From the NCBI RefSeq assembly GCF_002754245.1, contig NZ_PEEX01000001.1, forward strand, positions 930,001-994,000: 64,000 nucleotides of DNA, written 5' to 3'. Source of the stretch: Chryseobacterium sp. 52 (GTDB taxonomy: Bacteria; Bacteroidota; Bacteroidia; Flavobacteriales; Weeksellaceae). The position numbers and the translations under genes are program-made. The notes under the pieces are model-generated. The model was not told where the DNA came from, ran no database searches, and saw only the letters and a program-made list of their open reading frames with translations. Position 1 is the stretch's first letter. Each line of letters starts with the position of its first letter. Below are positions 43,521-52,148 of the stretch, piece by piece.

Positions 43521-43550
43521 CAAAGGTAAGAATTATCAAAACTATGCCAA
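43521..43550 (-). promoter_or_regulatory. rseP promoter
   Basis: TTG (43548-43550), 19 bases, TACCTTTG (43521-43528), then 24 bases to the ATG. Both elements fit the Bacteroidetes consensus. Confidence 0.65.
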
Positions 43551-43552
43551 AT

Positions 43553-43580
43553 AAAAAAGCCCCTCGAAATGAGAAGCTTT
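43553..43580 (-). terminator. terminator of the gene at 43600
   Basis: On the minus strand AAGCTTCTC-ATTTC-GAGGGGCTT with two wobble pairs, followed by six T residues, 20 bases after the stop codon. Confidence 0.85.
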
Positions 43581-43599
43581 GTCATATATTTGGCGGATC

Positions 43600-44040
43600 T
43601 TACAGATTAAAAGAAACACCTATACTGCCGTTGTTGCCTACTTCTGCAAAAACGCCCACTTTCTCCGTGAAAAAGTAACGGGCTCCAATGTGAGCTCCGA
43701 TTCCAAAATCCTTACCCAGAACACCAACATCAACACCCGGATAGATGTCCCATTTGGAAGGGAGATCAAGCGCTTCCTGAAGATGGAAATTCAGTCTTCC
43801 GAAAACAAAAACACGGTTATCTTTGTCATTATCTTTATAGTCACCAAAATAAGCATTAAGCCCCGCTCCAACCGATATCAGCTTGTTCAGTCCGTAGTCA
43901 TACGTTCCTGTAACTCCCGTTCCATATCCCCAGGCACTTAGTCCCAGCTGGATTTTTTGGTCTCCTTTTCCTGTCCAGGCCTGTGCGTTAGCCGCTGTTC
44001 CAAATACTGCCATCATCACTACAAAAAACAATTTCTTCAT
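43600..44040 (-). CDS. small outer-membrane beta-barrel protein (DUF6646-like)
   Basis: A 146-residue exported protein: the signal peptide ends at about residue 20 (AVFGTAANAQA), then alternating polar and aromatic strands (IQLGLSAWGYGTGVTGTYDYG, ISVGAGLNAYFGDY) lead to a C-terminal SIGVSFNL typical of eight-stranded outer-membrane barrels. I associate it with DUF6646 but am not certain of the number. Function unknown. Confidence 0.75.
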   Translation of the reverse strand: MKKLFFVVMMAVFGTAANAQAWTGKGDQKIQLGLSAWGYGTGVTGTYDYGLNKLISVGAGLNAYFGDYKDNDKDNRVFVFGRLNFHLQEALDLPSKWDIYPGVDVGVLGKDFGIGAHIGARYFFTEKVGVFAEVGNNGSIGVSFNL

Positions 44041-44144
44041 AAACTTTACTTTTTAAATGATATTAATAAAAAAATATCCTCATCAAAAATAGAACCGAAA
44101 TCAACGGAAAATCGTATTTTTATTGAAGTTATTTAACAAAGTTT

Positions 44145-44897
44145 ATGAGAATTGCAGGACTTAATTTAGATATTGTCTGGAAAAATAAAGACAAAAATTT
44201 TCAATTGATCGAAGACCAGTTTGCCAATACCGAAGCCGATATTTTCCTGCTTCCTGAAATGTTTTCTACCGGTTTTTGTATGGATGCCGCTGAAGTTTCA
44301 GACAGAAATGAAGAATCTCTGGCGTTTTTGAAAAAGATATCGAAAGAAAAAAATGCAGCGTTTTGCGGAAGTGCTCCGGTAGAACAGGGCGGAAAATTTT
44401 ATAACAGAATGTATTTTGTACAGCCTGACGCTGAAACCGTTTTCTATGATAAGAGACACCTGTTTTCTTTTTCAGGGGAGGATAAAGTATATACTCCGGG
44501 GAATAAAAGAGTCATTGTAAACTATAAAGGTTTCCGAATCTTGTTACAGGTATGTTACGACCTTCGTTTTCCTGTTTTTGCAAGAAATAATGATGATTAT
44601 GATGCTGTTTTATATATAGCCAATTGGCCTGAAAAGAGAGTGGGAGCATGGGAACACCTTTTAAAAGCCAGAGCAATAGAAAATCTGTCTTTTGTTTTTG
44701 GTCTGAATAGAATTGGTACAGATGGAAACAATCTCTTTTATCAGGAAAGCTCACACTGTTTTTTTGCAGACGGAACGGAAATTTCTCAAAAGAACGGAAA
44801 TATCGTTTCTGCAGCGTTGAATATGGATGAATTAAAAGATTTCAGGCAGCATTTTCAGTTCCTGAATGATAGAGATCACTTCTCAATTGATGTATAA
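44145..44897 (+). CDS. nitrilase-superfamily amidase, omega-amidase (YafV)-like
   Basis: A 250-residue carbon-nitrogen hydrolase with the catalytic triad E38 (LLPEMFSTGF), K103 (YDKRHLFSF) and C137 (LQVCYDLRFPVFAR). Length and the FSTGF and DLRFP context match YafV/omega-amidase, which hydrolyses alpha-ketoglutaramate and related amides produced by transaminases. Single gene, convergent with trxA. Confidence 0.9.
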   Translation: MRIAGLNLDIVWKNKDKNFQLIEDQFANTEADIFLLPEMFSTGFCMDAAEVSDRNEESLAFLKKISKEKNAAFCGSAPVEQGGKFYNRMYFVQPDAETVFYDKRHLFSFSGEDKVYTPGNKRVIVNYKGFRILLQVCYDLRFPVFARNNDDYDAVLYIANWPEKRVGAWEHLLKARAIENLSFVFGLNRIGTDGNNLFYQESSHCFFADGTEISQKNGNIVSAALNMDELKDFRQHFQFLNDRDHFSIDV

Positions 44898-44902
44898 TAA
44901 AT

Positions 44903-44957
44903 AGGCTGAGATTGAGGCTGTATACTTTACTTTTATATTCAACCTCAATCTTAGCCT
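44903..44957. terminator. long inverted repeat between convergent genes
   Basis: AGGCTGAGATTGAGG (44903-44917) pairs with CCTCAATCTTAGCCT (44943-44957) at 14 of 15 positions around a 25-base loop. There is no strong T run, so it may stop transcription from both sides less efficiently or protect RNA ends. Confidence 0.55.
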
Positions 44958-44965
44958 ACATACTT

Positions 44966-45265
44966 TTAAGAATATTGTTTAAGCAGTTCCGTGAGGGTAT
45001 TGACATCATGAACACCGCTTTCTTTCCATAAGAGCTCTCCGTTTTTGAAAACAGCCAATGTTGGAACGCCTCTCACGCCATATTGGGAGGCAATAGCAGG
45101 ATATTGGTCTACATCTACTTTGATGATTCGGGCCCCTTCGCCTATATTTTCCTTTACGGTATTTAGAACGGATGACTGTACTTTACATGGCTGACACCAG
45201 GTAGCAAAAAAGTCAATAAGTACCGGTCTTTCCGAATTGATGATATCTTGAAATTTCTGTGACAT
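44966..45265 (-). CDS. trxA: thioredoxin
   Basis: A 99-residue cytoplasmic thioredoxin, with active site WCQPC (C24, C27) where the usual WCGPC glycine is glutamine. cis-Proline in GVRGVPTLAVF. Last gene in a run with a rhodanese lipoprotein and an MBL-rhodanese protein on the same strand, suggesting service to sulfur or persulfide chemistry. The symbol marks the family; it need not be the main thioredoxin. Confidence 0.9.
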   Translation of the reverse strand: MSQKFQDIINSERPVLIDFFATWCQPCKVQSSVLNTVKENIGEGARIIKVDVDQYPAIASQYGVRGVPTLAVFKNGELLWKESGVHDVNTLTELLKQYS

Positions 45266-45328
45266 AGTTTTTGTTTTAAGTAAACCATTAAAATTCAGTC
45301 AATCGATAGTAATGGTCTAGTTATATTG

Positions 45329-45703
45329 TTATTTTCCGGATGGCTTCTCGTCCTGAATAGCTTTTACATTTTTCCAGCTGGTTCCGTCGTAAGCTTCCAC
45401 GCCGTTTTTCTTTAAAATCTCCATAGCCTGATCAGCCTGAATTCCTTTATTACAGAAAACAACTACTTTTTTGCCTTTAAGCGAATTGATATTGCTCTGT
45501 ATTTCGGCTAAAGGAATATTGACAGCACCTTTCGCTGTTCCTGCCTCATACTGCTCCGGGATTCTTACATCTACCAACGTGACATCCGAACTGTTGACTA
45601 CTTCTCTGATGTCTGCCTTTGGAGTGAGTGTGTGACTTGTTGTTTTACAGGAGGTTAAGGCTAAAGCTGAAGCGAGAATATATCCAGAAATAGTGCTCCT
45701 CAT
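45329..45703 (-). CDS. rhodanese-domain lipoprotein
   Basis: 124 residues from ATG 45703. The frame extends to 45778, but this ATG begins a lipoprotein signal (MRSTISGYILASALALTSC, cysteine 19) and stands one base after the stop of the upstream gene. A rhodanese domain follows: DVTLVDVRIPEQYEAGTAKGAVNIP and the catalytic cysteine in VVFCNKGIQADQAM. Probably a periplasmic sulfurtransferase, translationally coupled to the MBL-rhodanese gene. Confidence 0.88.
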   Translation of the reverse strand: MRSTISGYILASALALTSCKTTSHTLTPKADIREVVNSSDVTLVDVRIPEQYEAGTAKGAVNIPLAEIQSNINSLKGKKVVVFCNKGIQADQAMEILKKNGVEAYDGTSWKNVKAIQDEKPSGK

Positions 45704-45704
45704 C

Positions 45705-47114
45705 TTACAGCGTTTTAGACTGACATACAAAATCAGTTGTCGGAAATTTTTCTGTCTTTTTGATTCCGCTGAAACCACCTTCTATTTCAGTAAAGTTTCT
45801 GATTCCGTGTGAGTTAAGGATGCTTGCTGCGATCATGCTTCTGTATCCTCCTGCACAATGAAGGAAGAAATGTTCAGAATCATCGATGGTATGTACCCAG
45901 TCACTGATAGTATCAAGAGGTTTATTAAATGCATTGTCGATGTGTTCTGCAGAATATTCACTCAGTTTTCTTACATCAATTACGGTAGCATTTTCAGTGA
46001 ACTGCTCTGCAAATTCAGCAGGAGAAATTCTTTTGATCTCATCAGTTTCTCTTCCCGCATTTTTCCACGCATTGAAACTGCCGTCAAGATATCCTAAAAC
46101 ATTGTCGAAGCCTACTCTGCTTAATCTGATAATGACTTCTTCTTCAGTTCCTTCGTCAACGACAAGCAAAAGAGGATGTTTTACATCTACAATCATATTT
46201 CCTACCCAAGGAGCAAAGTCTCCCTTCAAGCCTATGTTGATAGAATTAGGAATGAATCCTTTGTGGAATTCTGCTGAACTCCTTGTGTCTAAAATTAAAG
46301 CTCCCGTTTCCTCTGCGAATGCTTCAAAATCTTCTGCAGCAACCGGGGTTAAGCCTTTGTCCATTACTACGTCCAGACTTTCATATCCGCCTTTATTCAG
46401 GGCTACATTCATTCCGAAATATTTCGGGGGAGCGGTAAGACCGTCAAGAACTTCTTTAATAAATGATTCCTTATCCGGTTGATTAAGTGCGTAATTGGTT
46501 TTTTTCTGATTCCCTAAAATATCCACTGTTTCTTTCTGCATATTCTTTCCACATGCCGAACCGGCACCGTGTGCAGGATAAACGGTAATGCTGTCATCCA
46601 GAGGTAAAATCTTAGTGTGAAGGCTGTCATAGAGAATTCCTGCAAGGTCTTCCTGAGTAAGATTCGTTGCTTTCTGTGCAAGGTCAGGTCTTCCCACATC
46701 CCCTAAAAACAGGGTGTCTCCTGTGAAAATAGCCGTTTCAGTACCGTTTTCGTCAATGAGTAGATAGGTTGTACTCTCCATGGTGTGTCCCGGAGTATGC
46801 AGTACTTTTATTTTTATTTTTCCGATCTCAAAGATCTGGCTGTCTTCAGCAATGATAGCCTCAAATGCAGGCTGAGCAGTAGGTCCGTAAACAATAGGAG
46901 CTCCTGTCTTTTTACTCAGATCCAAATGTCCTGAAACAAAATCAGCATGGAAGTGGGTCTCAAAAATATATTTTAAAGTAATATTATCTTTTTCAAGGCG
47001 ATCCAGATAAGGTTTTACCTCTCTTAGCGGATCAATAATGGCTGCTTCATTTTCTGACACAATATAATAGGCACCCTGAGCCAGACAGCCCGTATATATT
47101 TGTTCAATTTTCAT
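45705..47114 (-). CDS. MBL-fold hydrolase fused to two rhodanese domains (persulfide dioxygenase-like)
   Basis: A 469-residue protein. The metallo-beta-lactamase domain has THFHADFVSGH (H54, H56, D58, H63), HTPGHTMEST and FTGDTLFLGDVGRPD, the pattern of ETHE1-like persulfide dioxygenases. Two rhodanese domains follow. The first has lost its cysteine loop (LLVVDEGTEEEV), the second keeps it (HCAGGYRSM). It probably oxidises glutathione or related persulfides and transfers sulfur. First gene of a run with a rhodanese lipoprotein and thioredoxin. Confidence 0.9.
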   Translation of the reverse strand: MKIEQIYTGCLAQGAYYIVSENEAAIIDPLREVKPYLDRLEKDNITLKYIFETHFHADFVSGHLDLSKKTGAPIVYGPTAQPAFEAIIAEDSQIFEIGKIKIKVLHTPGHTMESTTYLLIDENGTETAIFTGDTLFLGDVGRPDLAQKATNLTQEDLAGILYDSLHTKILPLDDSITVYPAHGAGSACGKNMQKETVDILGNQKKTNYALNQPDKESFIKEVLDGLTAPPKYFGMNVALNKGGYESLDVVMDKGLTPVAAEDFEAFAEETGALILDTRSSAEFHKGFIPNSINIGLKGDFAPWVGNMIVDVKHPLLLVVDEGTEEEVIIRLSRVGFDNVLGYLDGSFNAWKNAGRETDEIKRISPAEFAEQFTENATVIDVRKLSEYSAEHIDNAFNKPLDTISDWVHTIDDSEHFFLHCAGGYRSMIAASILNSHGIRNFTEIEGGFSGIKKTEKFPTTDFVCQSKTL

Positions 47115-47493
47115 TGGGGTCTTTTTTAAATTTTAGATAAAGATACGAAGTATTAGATGAATTGTAAACGAAATGTTAAATCCGGGCGATAGTTTATTTC
47201 AATATTTAGGTACTGGCAGGCTTAAAGTCCTTTGTTTTCAAATGGAAAAGAAACTCAAAAAGAACAACGATTTAGAACACTGTTTTTTATCATGTCGCAG
47301 AAATAAAAATAATAATGTAAAGTCAATGTAATACCCATTTTATTTTCATGGTTTGAAATTTGCACATGAGGGTTCTGATACCATTAAAAAAACGGTTTTA
47401 TTGGACCTGTTAACTAAGATTATTCTGGAATATGAGTTTAATGACTGAATGTTTTACAAAAACTTTTATATTTATATGTTAAAAAAAGATCAG
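47115..47493. other. intergenic region, divergent promoters expected
   Basis: About 380 bases between divergent genes. I find no exact TAnnTTTG element, no terminator and no convincing gene; a 29-codon frame at 47242 lacks support. Confidence 0.6.
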
Positions 47494-49020
47494 ATGGCAG
47501 ACAAAACACAATTTATTGAAGAACTAAATGCGAGATATACTCCAAAAGGAGAACACATTATATTAGGAAAAGGAATGCTGGACGGGGAAGTGGTACCGGA
47601 AGTCAACGTAACAATTCCTTTGAAAACAATCAACCGTCACGGTCTTATTGCAGGAGCCACAGGAACAGGTAAAACAAAAACACTTCAGGTTTTTGCAGAG
47701 CAATTGTCTCATGCGGGTGTTCCTTCACTGGTTTTGGATATTAAAGGTGACTTTTCAGGAATAGCTGAAGCTGGGCAGATGAATCCGGTAATTGAAGAAA
47801 GATATGCTAAAACACAGCTTCCATATAATCCGCAGGCATTTCCGGTAGAATTAATGAGTATTTCCGGCGGTAAAGGAGTGAAACTAAGAGCGACAGTGAC
47901 AGAATTCGGGCCGGTTTTATTAAGTAAAATCCTCGAACTGAATGATACTCAGCAAAGTATTATGTCTATTGTTTTTAAATACTGTGATGATAAAGGTCTT
48001 CCTTTAATCGATCTGAATGATTTAAAAAAAGTATTGCAGTATGTAACAGATAATGCTCAGGGCAAAGCTGAATTGGCTGCAAATTATGGATCTATAGCCT
48101 CGTCTTCTTTAGGGACAATTCTGCGTTCTATTGTTGCCCTTGAACAGCAGGGAGCATCTGATTTCTTCGGTGAATTAAGCTTTGATGTTCATGACCTTCT
48201 TGAAACCAGAGATGGAAAAGGAGTGGTGAATATTTTAAGAGTTGCTGAAATTCAGAGTAAACCACAGCTGTTCTCTACGTTTATGCTTTCTCTTTTTGCG
48301 GAAATTTATATGACTTTCCCTGAAGAAGGAGACAGTGGAAAACCAAAATTGGTATTGTTCATAGATGAAGCTCACTTAATCTTCGATGAATCTTCAAAAG
48401 CTTTACTTTCACAGATCGAAACAATGGTAAAGCTGATCCGTTCCAAAGGGGTCGGAATCTATTTTATTACGCAGATTCCCGGTGATGTTCCGGAAAATGT
48501 ACTATCACAGCTGGGCTTGAAGATCCAGCATGCTTTAAGAGGTTTTACGGCAAAAGATAAGAAAGAGATTACAAAGGCGGTTGAAAACTATCCTACCACG
48601 GAATTTTATAATGCATCAAGCCTGATCCAGAATCTGGGAATCGGTGAAGCATTTATAACAGCTCTTGATGAAAAAGGGATTCCTACACCATTGGTTCACA
48701 CCTATCTGATTTCTCCGGAATCCAGAATGGACGTTCTGAATGATGCGGAAATATCAGAATTAACAGGAAAATCTGCTTTGGTAGCAAAATATGAAGAACC
48801 CGTTGATAAGGAATCCGCTTATGAAATACTGACGGGAAGGATGGAGCAGGCTGCTCAAAATCCGGCAGCGACCCAAAAATCAAGACCGGTGAAAGAAGAA
48901 CCCGGAATGTTTGAACAGGTGCTTCAGAGCAAAGCCGGAAGAACTTTTACCAGTACATTGATGCGCGAAGGAGCAAAAGCGATTCTGGGAATGTTTGGAT
49001 TGGGGGGAAGAAAAAGATAA
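47494..49020 (+). CDS. HerA-like ATPase of the DUF853/YjgR family
   Basis: About 508 residues from ATG 47494 (MADKTQFIEELNARY); in-frame ATGs at 47449 and 47476 precede it but add a non-conserved tail. Walker A GATGTGKT at 54-61, VLDIKGDFSGIAE, Walker B LVLFIDEAHLIFDE and arginine-rich GVGIYFITQIPGDVPENVLSQLG are typical of the DUF853 group, hexameric ATPases related to HerA/FtsK. The C-terminus has a glycine-rich GMFGLGGRKR. It has no NurA partner and no defence gene beside it, so a housekeeping role is likelier. Confidence 0.9.
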   Translation: MADKTQFIEELNARYTPKGEHIILGKGMLDGEVVPEVNVTIPLKTINRHGLIAGATGTGKTKTLQVFAEQLSHAGVPSLVLDIKGDFSGIAEAGQMNPVIEERYAKTQLPYNPQAFPVELMSISGGKGVKLRATVTEFGPVLLSKILELNDTQQSIMSIVFKYCDDKGLPLIDLNDLKKVLQYVTDNAQGKAELAANYGSIASSSLGTILRSIVALEQQGASDFFGELSFDVHDLLETRDGKGVVNILRVAEIQSKPQLFSTFMLSLFAEIYMTFPEEGDSGKPKLVLFIDEAHLIFDESSKALLSQIETMVKLIRSKGVGIYFITQIPGDVPENVLSQLGLKIQHALRGFTAKDKKEITKAVENYPTTEFYNASSLIQNLGIGEAFITALDEKGIPTPLVHTYLISPESRMDVLNDAEISELTGKSALVAKYEEPVDKESAYEILTGRMEQAAQNPAATQKSRPVKEEPGMFEQVLQSKAGRTFTSTLMREGAKAILGMFGLGGRKR

Positions 49021-49055
49021 GATTTTAAAATTTATTCTATAAAAATAATCCTGCT

Positions 49056-49406
49056 ATGAAAAGAGTATCAGCTTTTTATTGTATTGGACTGGCCGTTTTG
49101 AACCTCATTATGGACACGATCCATACACGTTTTACTTTTTTTGACATATTTTTTGTTATTTTAGCAGGACTGCCTTTACTGGTGGATAAAAAATGGCTGT
49201 ATCAGTTATTTGGCGGAATAATTTCTATCATTAGTCTGTATGTGCTTTTTGCAGTATTTGCATCACATATCAAAAATGGTCAGCAGGAACAATTGCAGCC
49301 GCTATGGACATATGGCATGGGTTATGTACTAAGTATCATAACATTATGTTTCGGGGTGATGATGACAGGAATTATTAATATTAATTATAAAAAAATAGCA
49401 GTATAA
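49056..49406 (+). CDS. small four-helix membrane protein
   Basis: A 116-residue protein with four hydrophobic segments (VSAFYCIGLAVLNLIM, FFDIFFVILAGLPLLV, LFGGIISIISLYVLFAVFA, MGYVLSIITLCFGVMMTGI). No family recognised. It sits 35 bases after the HerA-like gene and 10 bases before the exonuclease gene, all on the plus strand, so the three may form one transcript. Confidence 0.7.
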   Translation: MKRVSAFYCIGLAVLNLIMDTIHTRFTFFDIFFVILAGLPLLVDKKWLYQLFGGIISIISLYVLFAVFASHIKNGQQEQLQPLWTYGMGYVLSIITLCFGVMMTGIININYKKIAV

Positions 49407-49416
49407 CTACAATTCA

Positions 49417-50640
49417 ATGTATTCGATTATAGATATAGAAAGTAATGGTGCAGGTTATAGAAATGAATGCATTATAGATATAGCCATCTACAGGTATGAT
49501 GGCCAGAAAATTACCGACCAGTTTATATCTCTCGTAAATCCTGAAAGCGATATTACTCCTTTTGTGCAGAAACTGACAAGTATAACGCCCAAAATGGTAA
49601 AAACAGCTCCGAAATTTCATGAAATAGCAAAAAGAGTCATTGAAATTACTCAAAATACCACGCTTGTGGGGCATAATATTGATTTTGATTACAGAATGCT
49701 TCGTCAGTCTTTCAAAAGACTCGGCTATGACTTTCAGACCAGTACTTTAGATACTATTCCTTTAGCAAAAAAAATGATTCCGGATGAGGTAAGTTACTCA
49801 TTAGGAAAACTGGTAAAATCCTTGGGGATTCCTTTGACAAACCATCACAGAGCTGAAGGTGATGCAAGGGCTACATTGGAGCTTTTCAAGCTTTTGATTT
49901 CAAAAGATACTGAAAATGAGATTATTCAGAATCAGCATGACGAAACCAATGCAAAGACCTATATCAATAAGATCAAAGTTCTGACTCAGGATCTGCCGAA
50001 TGAAAAAGGGTTTGTCTACTTCCAGAACGAAGCAGGGAAAATTATTTTATCAGATTACGTTCAGGATATCAATAAGTTTTCAAAGAAAGTCTTCAATTCC
50101 AAGTCTAAAAAGTGGGAACAGCTTCAGAAAGATGTAGAGCAGATCAATTACGAGCTTACAGGGACAGATATTATCGCAAAGCTGATTCTTAATTCCAAAA
50201 ATATTAAGAAAAGGGAAACGTATCCGTTTGGGCTCTACTTTAGAAATAATAAATACATTGTTGAAAAGAATCAGCTGAACAAGACGGAAAAACCAATTCT
50301 GAAATTCAGATCCTTTACCCAGGGAACAAAAGCGGTTCAGTTTATCGGCCTGCAGGAAGAGTTTAATGATGTTAATGTTTTCAATAAAAAAATAGATTTC
50401 AAAAAAAGGAATGAACTCTGGCTCGGGCAGGGAAGAAAACTGGGCGAAAAAATGTTCCTGATCATTGAAAACGGGAAAGTTATTTCTTACGGTTTTTATG
50501 AGCTGTTTACGCAGATTCAGACGCTGAGTAAGCTTGCCAAACTGAAAATTGACCTCCCATTATCTTCTGCCGATCTGAATAATGATCTGCAGCTGGCACT
50601 CCTTCGTGGTGATTTTGAGACATTACCGTTGCCAAAATAA
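49417..50640 (+). CDS. DnaQ-type exonuclease with a degenerate GIY-YIG (UvrC/Cho-like) module
   Basis: A 407-residue protein. Residues 1-168 are a DEDDh exonuclease: YSIIDIESNG, GHNIDFDYRML and HHRAEGDARATLEL. Residues about 185-275 align in order with the N-terminal nuclease of UvrC/Cho (LPNEKGFVYFQNEAGKI, then YELTGTDIIAKLILNSKNIKK). The GIY and YIG residues and the catalytic arginine are not recognisable, since IILSDYVQD stands where IIYVGKAK is expected. The remaining 130 residues are a conserved-looking tail. Probably an exonuclease acting in repair, with the second module serving for binding only. Confidence 0.85.
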   Translation: MYSIIDIESNGAGYRNECIIDIAIYRYDGQKITDQFISLVNPESDITPFVQKLTSITPKMVKTAPKFHEIAKRVIEITQNTTLVGHNIDFDYRMLRQSFKRLGYDFQTSTLDTIPLAKKMIPDEVSYSLGKLVKSLGIPLTNHHRAEGDARATLELFKLLISKDTENEIIQNQHDETNAKTYINKIKVLTQDLPNEKGFVYFQNEAGKIILSDYVQDINKFSKKVFNSKSKKWEQLQKDVEQINYELTGTDIIAKLILNSKNIKKRETYPFGLYFRNNKYIVEKNQLNKTEKPILKFRSFTQGTKAVQFIGLQEEFNDVNVFNKKIDFKKRNELWLGQGRKLGEKMFLIIENGKVISYGFYELFTQIQTLSKLAKLKIDLPLSSADLNNDLQLALLRGDFETLPLPK

Positions 50641-50719
50641 TAGAGAAATTCAGACGGTATAAGTTGTATTAAAAGAAGACGCTTTTCAAATCAGTTTTCT
50701 TAAAATAAAAAATAAATAG

Positions 50720-50727
50720 TATTTTTG
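50720..50727 (+). promoter_or_regulatory. -7 promoter box of the lysA leader
   Basis: TATTTTTG, 19 bases before the leader-peptide ATG at 50747. No clear -33 TTG. Confidence 0.5.
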
Positions 50728-50746
50728 TAAAAAATAAATAGAAGCA

Positions 50747-50818
50747 ATGCAAAATTTTAAACATATTAAAACTGGAAAAAAGGGAACTGTAAAGTTCTCT
50801 AAGGTTTGGAATATCTAA
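50747..50818 (+). CDS. lysine-rich leader peptide upstream of lysA
   Basis: A 23-residue frame beginning MQNFKHIKTGKK with six lysines in total (positions 5, 8, 11, 12, 16, 19). It starts 19 bases after a -7 box and its stop codon lies at the beginning of an antiterminator arm. This position and composition fit a leader peptide whose translation reports lysyl-tRNA supply. The middle GTVKF also occurs in cold-shock proteins, which could be coincidence. Confidence 0.55.
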   Translation: MQNFKHIKTGKKGTVKFSKVWNI

Positions 50819-50883
50819 AAGAGTTGTCTTGCATAAAAATAATTAATGTGGCAGACTCTTTATCTAAGAATCTGCCTTTTTTT
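50818..50883 (+). terminator. lysA attenuator: terminator with competing antiterminator
   Basis: Terminator arms GGCAGACTCTT (50850-50860) and AAGAATCTGCC (50866-50876) pair at 10 of 11 positions with loop TATCT, followed by seven T residues. The arm AAAGAGTTGTC (50818-50828), just after the leader peptide, can pair instead with 50850-50861 (about 11 pairs, one bulge, one wobble), which would break the terminator. The T run ends 16 bases before the lysA ATG. Confidence 0.65.
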
Positions 50884-50899
50884 ATGTTAAAATGAAATT

Positions 50900-52099
50900 A
50901 TGAATTCAAAAGAATTATTAAAGATCGCCAATGAGTTTGGCACCCCGGTGTACGTTTACGATGCTGAATCCATCAAAGTTCAATACGAGAAACTTACATC
51001 TTCTTTTTTAAAACACACAAAGTTTTTCTATGCTGCGAAGGCATTGACAAACATCAATATTTTGAAGTATGTCAAGAACTTGGGTGCTTCTTTGGATTGT
51101 GTATCTATTAATGAAGTGAAACTTGGACTAAAAGCAGGATTTCCAAAAGAAAAAATCTTGTTTACTCCAAATTGTGTTGACCTGGCTGAAATAGAGGAAG
51201 CAATGACTTTCGGAGTTCATATTAACATAGATAACATTTCTATTCTTGAGCAATTCGGGAATAAATACGGAAATACATACCCCATTTTAGTAAGAATCAA
51301 CCCGCATATTTTTGCCGGTGGAAACTATAAAATATCAACAGGACATATCGACAGTAAATTCGGGATTTCTATTCATCAGGTACGTCATATTGAAAGAGTG
51401 ATGAAAAGTACCAACCTTAATGTGGAAGGTCTTCACATGCATACAGGAAGCGAAATTAAAGATCCTGATGTTTTCCTTCAGGCTTTGGATATTATGCTGG
51501 AGCTTTCCGAGCATTTCCCTAATCTTAAATATCTGGATATGGGAAGCGGCTTCAAAATCCCTTACCAGGACAGTGAAGAAGAAACAGACGTGAAAACGTT
51601 AGGCAAGAAAGTAGAAAAAGTATTGTCGGAGTTTACAAAATCTACAGGAAGAAAGTTCGAATTATGGTTTGAACCTGGAAAATTCCTAGTAGGAAAAAGC
51701 GGCTATCTTTTAGTGAAAGCTAATGTAATTAAACAGACTACTGCGACTGTTTTTGTAGGAGTGAATTCAGGATTCAATCACCTGATCCGTCCTATGTTCT
51801 ACGATTCTTATCACCTGATCGAAAACCTTTCTAACCCAAAAGGAGCAGAAAGAATCTACACGGTAGTAGGAAACATCTGTGAAACTGATACTTTCGCCTG
51901 GGACAGAAAACTTAATGAAGTAAGAGAAGGCGATATCCTGGCTTTCCATAATGCAGGAGCTTACGGTTTTGAAATGAGTTCAAACTTCAATTCAAGATTA
52001 AAGCCTGCTGAAGTATTATTCTTAGACGGAAAAGCACACCTGATCCGTAAAAGAGATGAATTTGACGACCTCTTAAGAAATCAGATAGAAGTGATTTAA
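50900..52099 (+). CDS. lysA: diaminopimelate decarboxylase
   Basis: A 399-residue PLP enzyme (alanine racemase fold) making lysine from meso-diaminopimelate. PLP lysine K47 in FYAAKALTN, the glycine-rich LDMGSGFKIPY, the EPGKFLVGKSGYLL motif and the substrate-site sequence VGNICETDTFAWDR (active-site cysteine) are all clear. Transcription probably passes through the attenuator upstream; a strong terminator follows. Confidence 0.96.
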   Translation: MNSKELLKIANEFGTPVYVYDAESIKVQYEKLTSSFLKHTKFFYAAKALTNINILKYVKNLGASLDCVSINEVKLGLKAGFPKEKILFTPNCVDLAEIEEAMTFGVHINIDNISILEQFGNKYGNTYPILVRINPHIFAGGNYKISTGHIDSKFGISIHQVRHIERVMKSTNLNVEGLHMHTGSEIKDPDVFLQALDIMLELSEHFPNLKYLDMGSGFKIPYQDSEEETDVKTLGKKVEKVLSEFTKSTGRKFELWFEPGKFLVGKSGYLLVKANVIKQTTATVFVGVNSGFNHLIRPMFYDSYHLIENLSNPKGAERIYTVVGNICETDTFAWDRKLNEVREGDILAFHNAGAYGFEMSSNFNSRLKPAEVLFLDGKAHLIRKRDEFDDLLRNQIEVI

Positions 52100-52119
52100 G
52101 ATCACCTATCAATTATATA

Positions 52120-52148
52120 AACTCCGCAGAATACTGCGGAGTTTTTTT
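52120..52148 (+). terminator. terminator of lysA
   Basis: Perfect ten-base stem AACTCCGCAG/CTGCGGAGTT with loop AATA and seven T residues. Confidence 0.92.

Noticed and set aside
47242..47331. 29-codon frame between divergent genes
   Set aside because: Lysine/asparagine-rich as expected of random AT-rich sequence, with no leader motif, terminator or promoter box.
47494..50640. HerA-like ATPase plus DnaQ exonuclease as a HerA-nuclease defence system
   Set aside because: The ATPase is of the DUF853/YjgR type, which occurs as a housekeeping single gene, the genes are separated by a membrane protein gene, and no NurA, Sir2 or DUF4297 partner is present.
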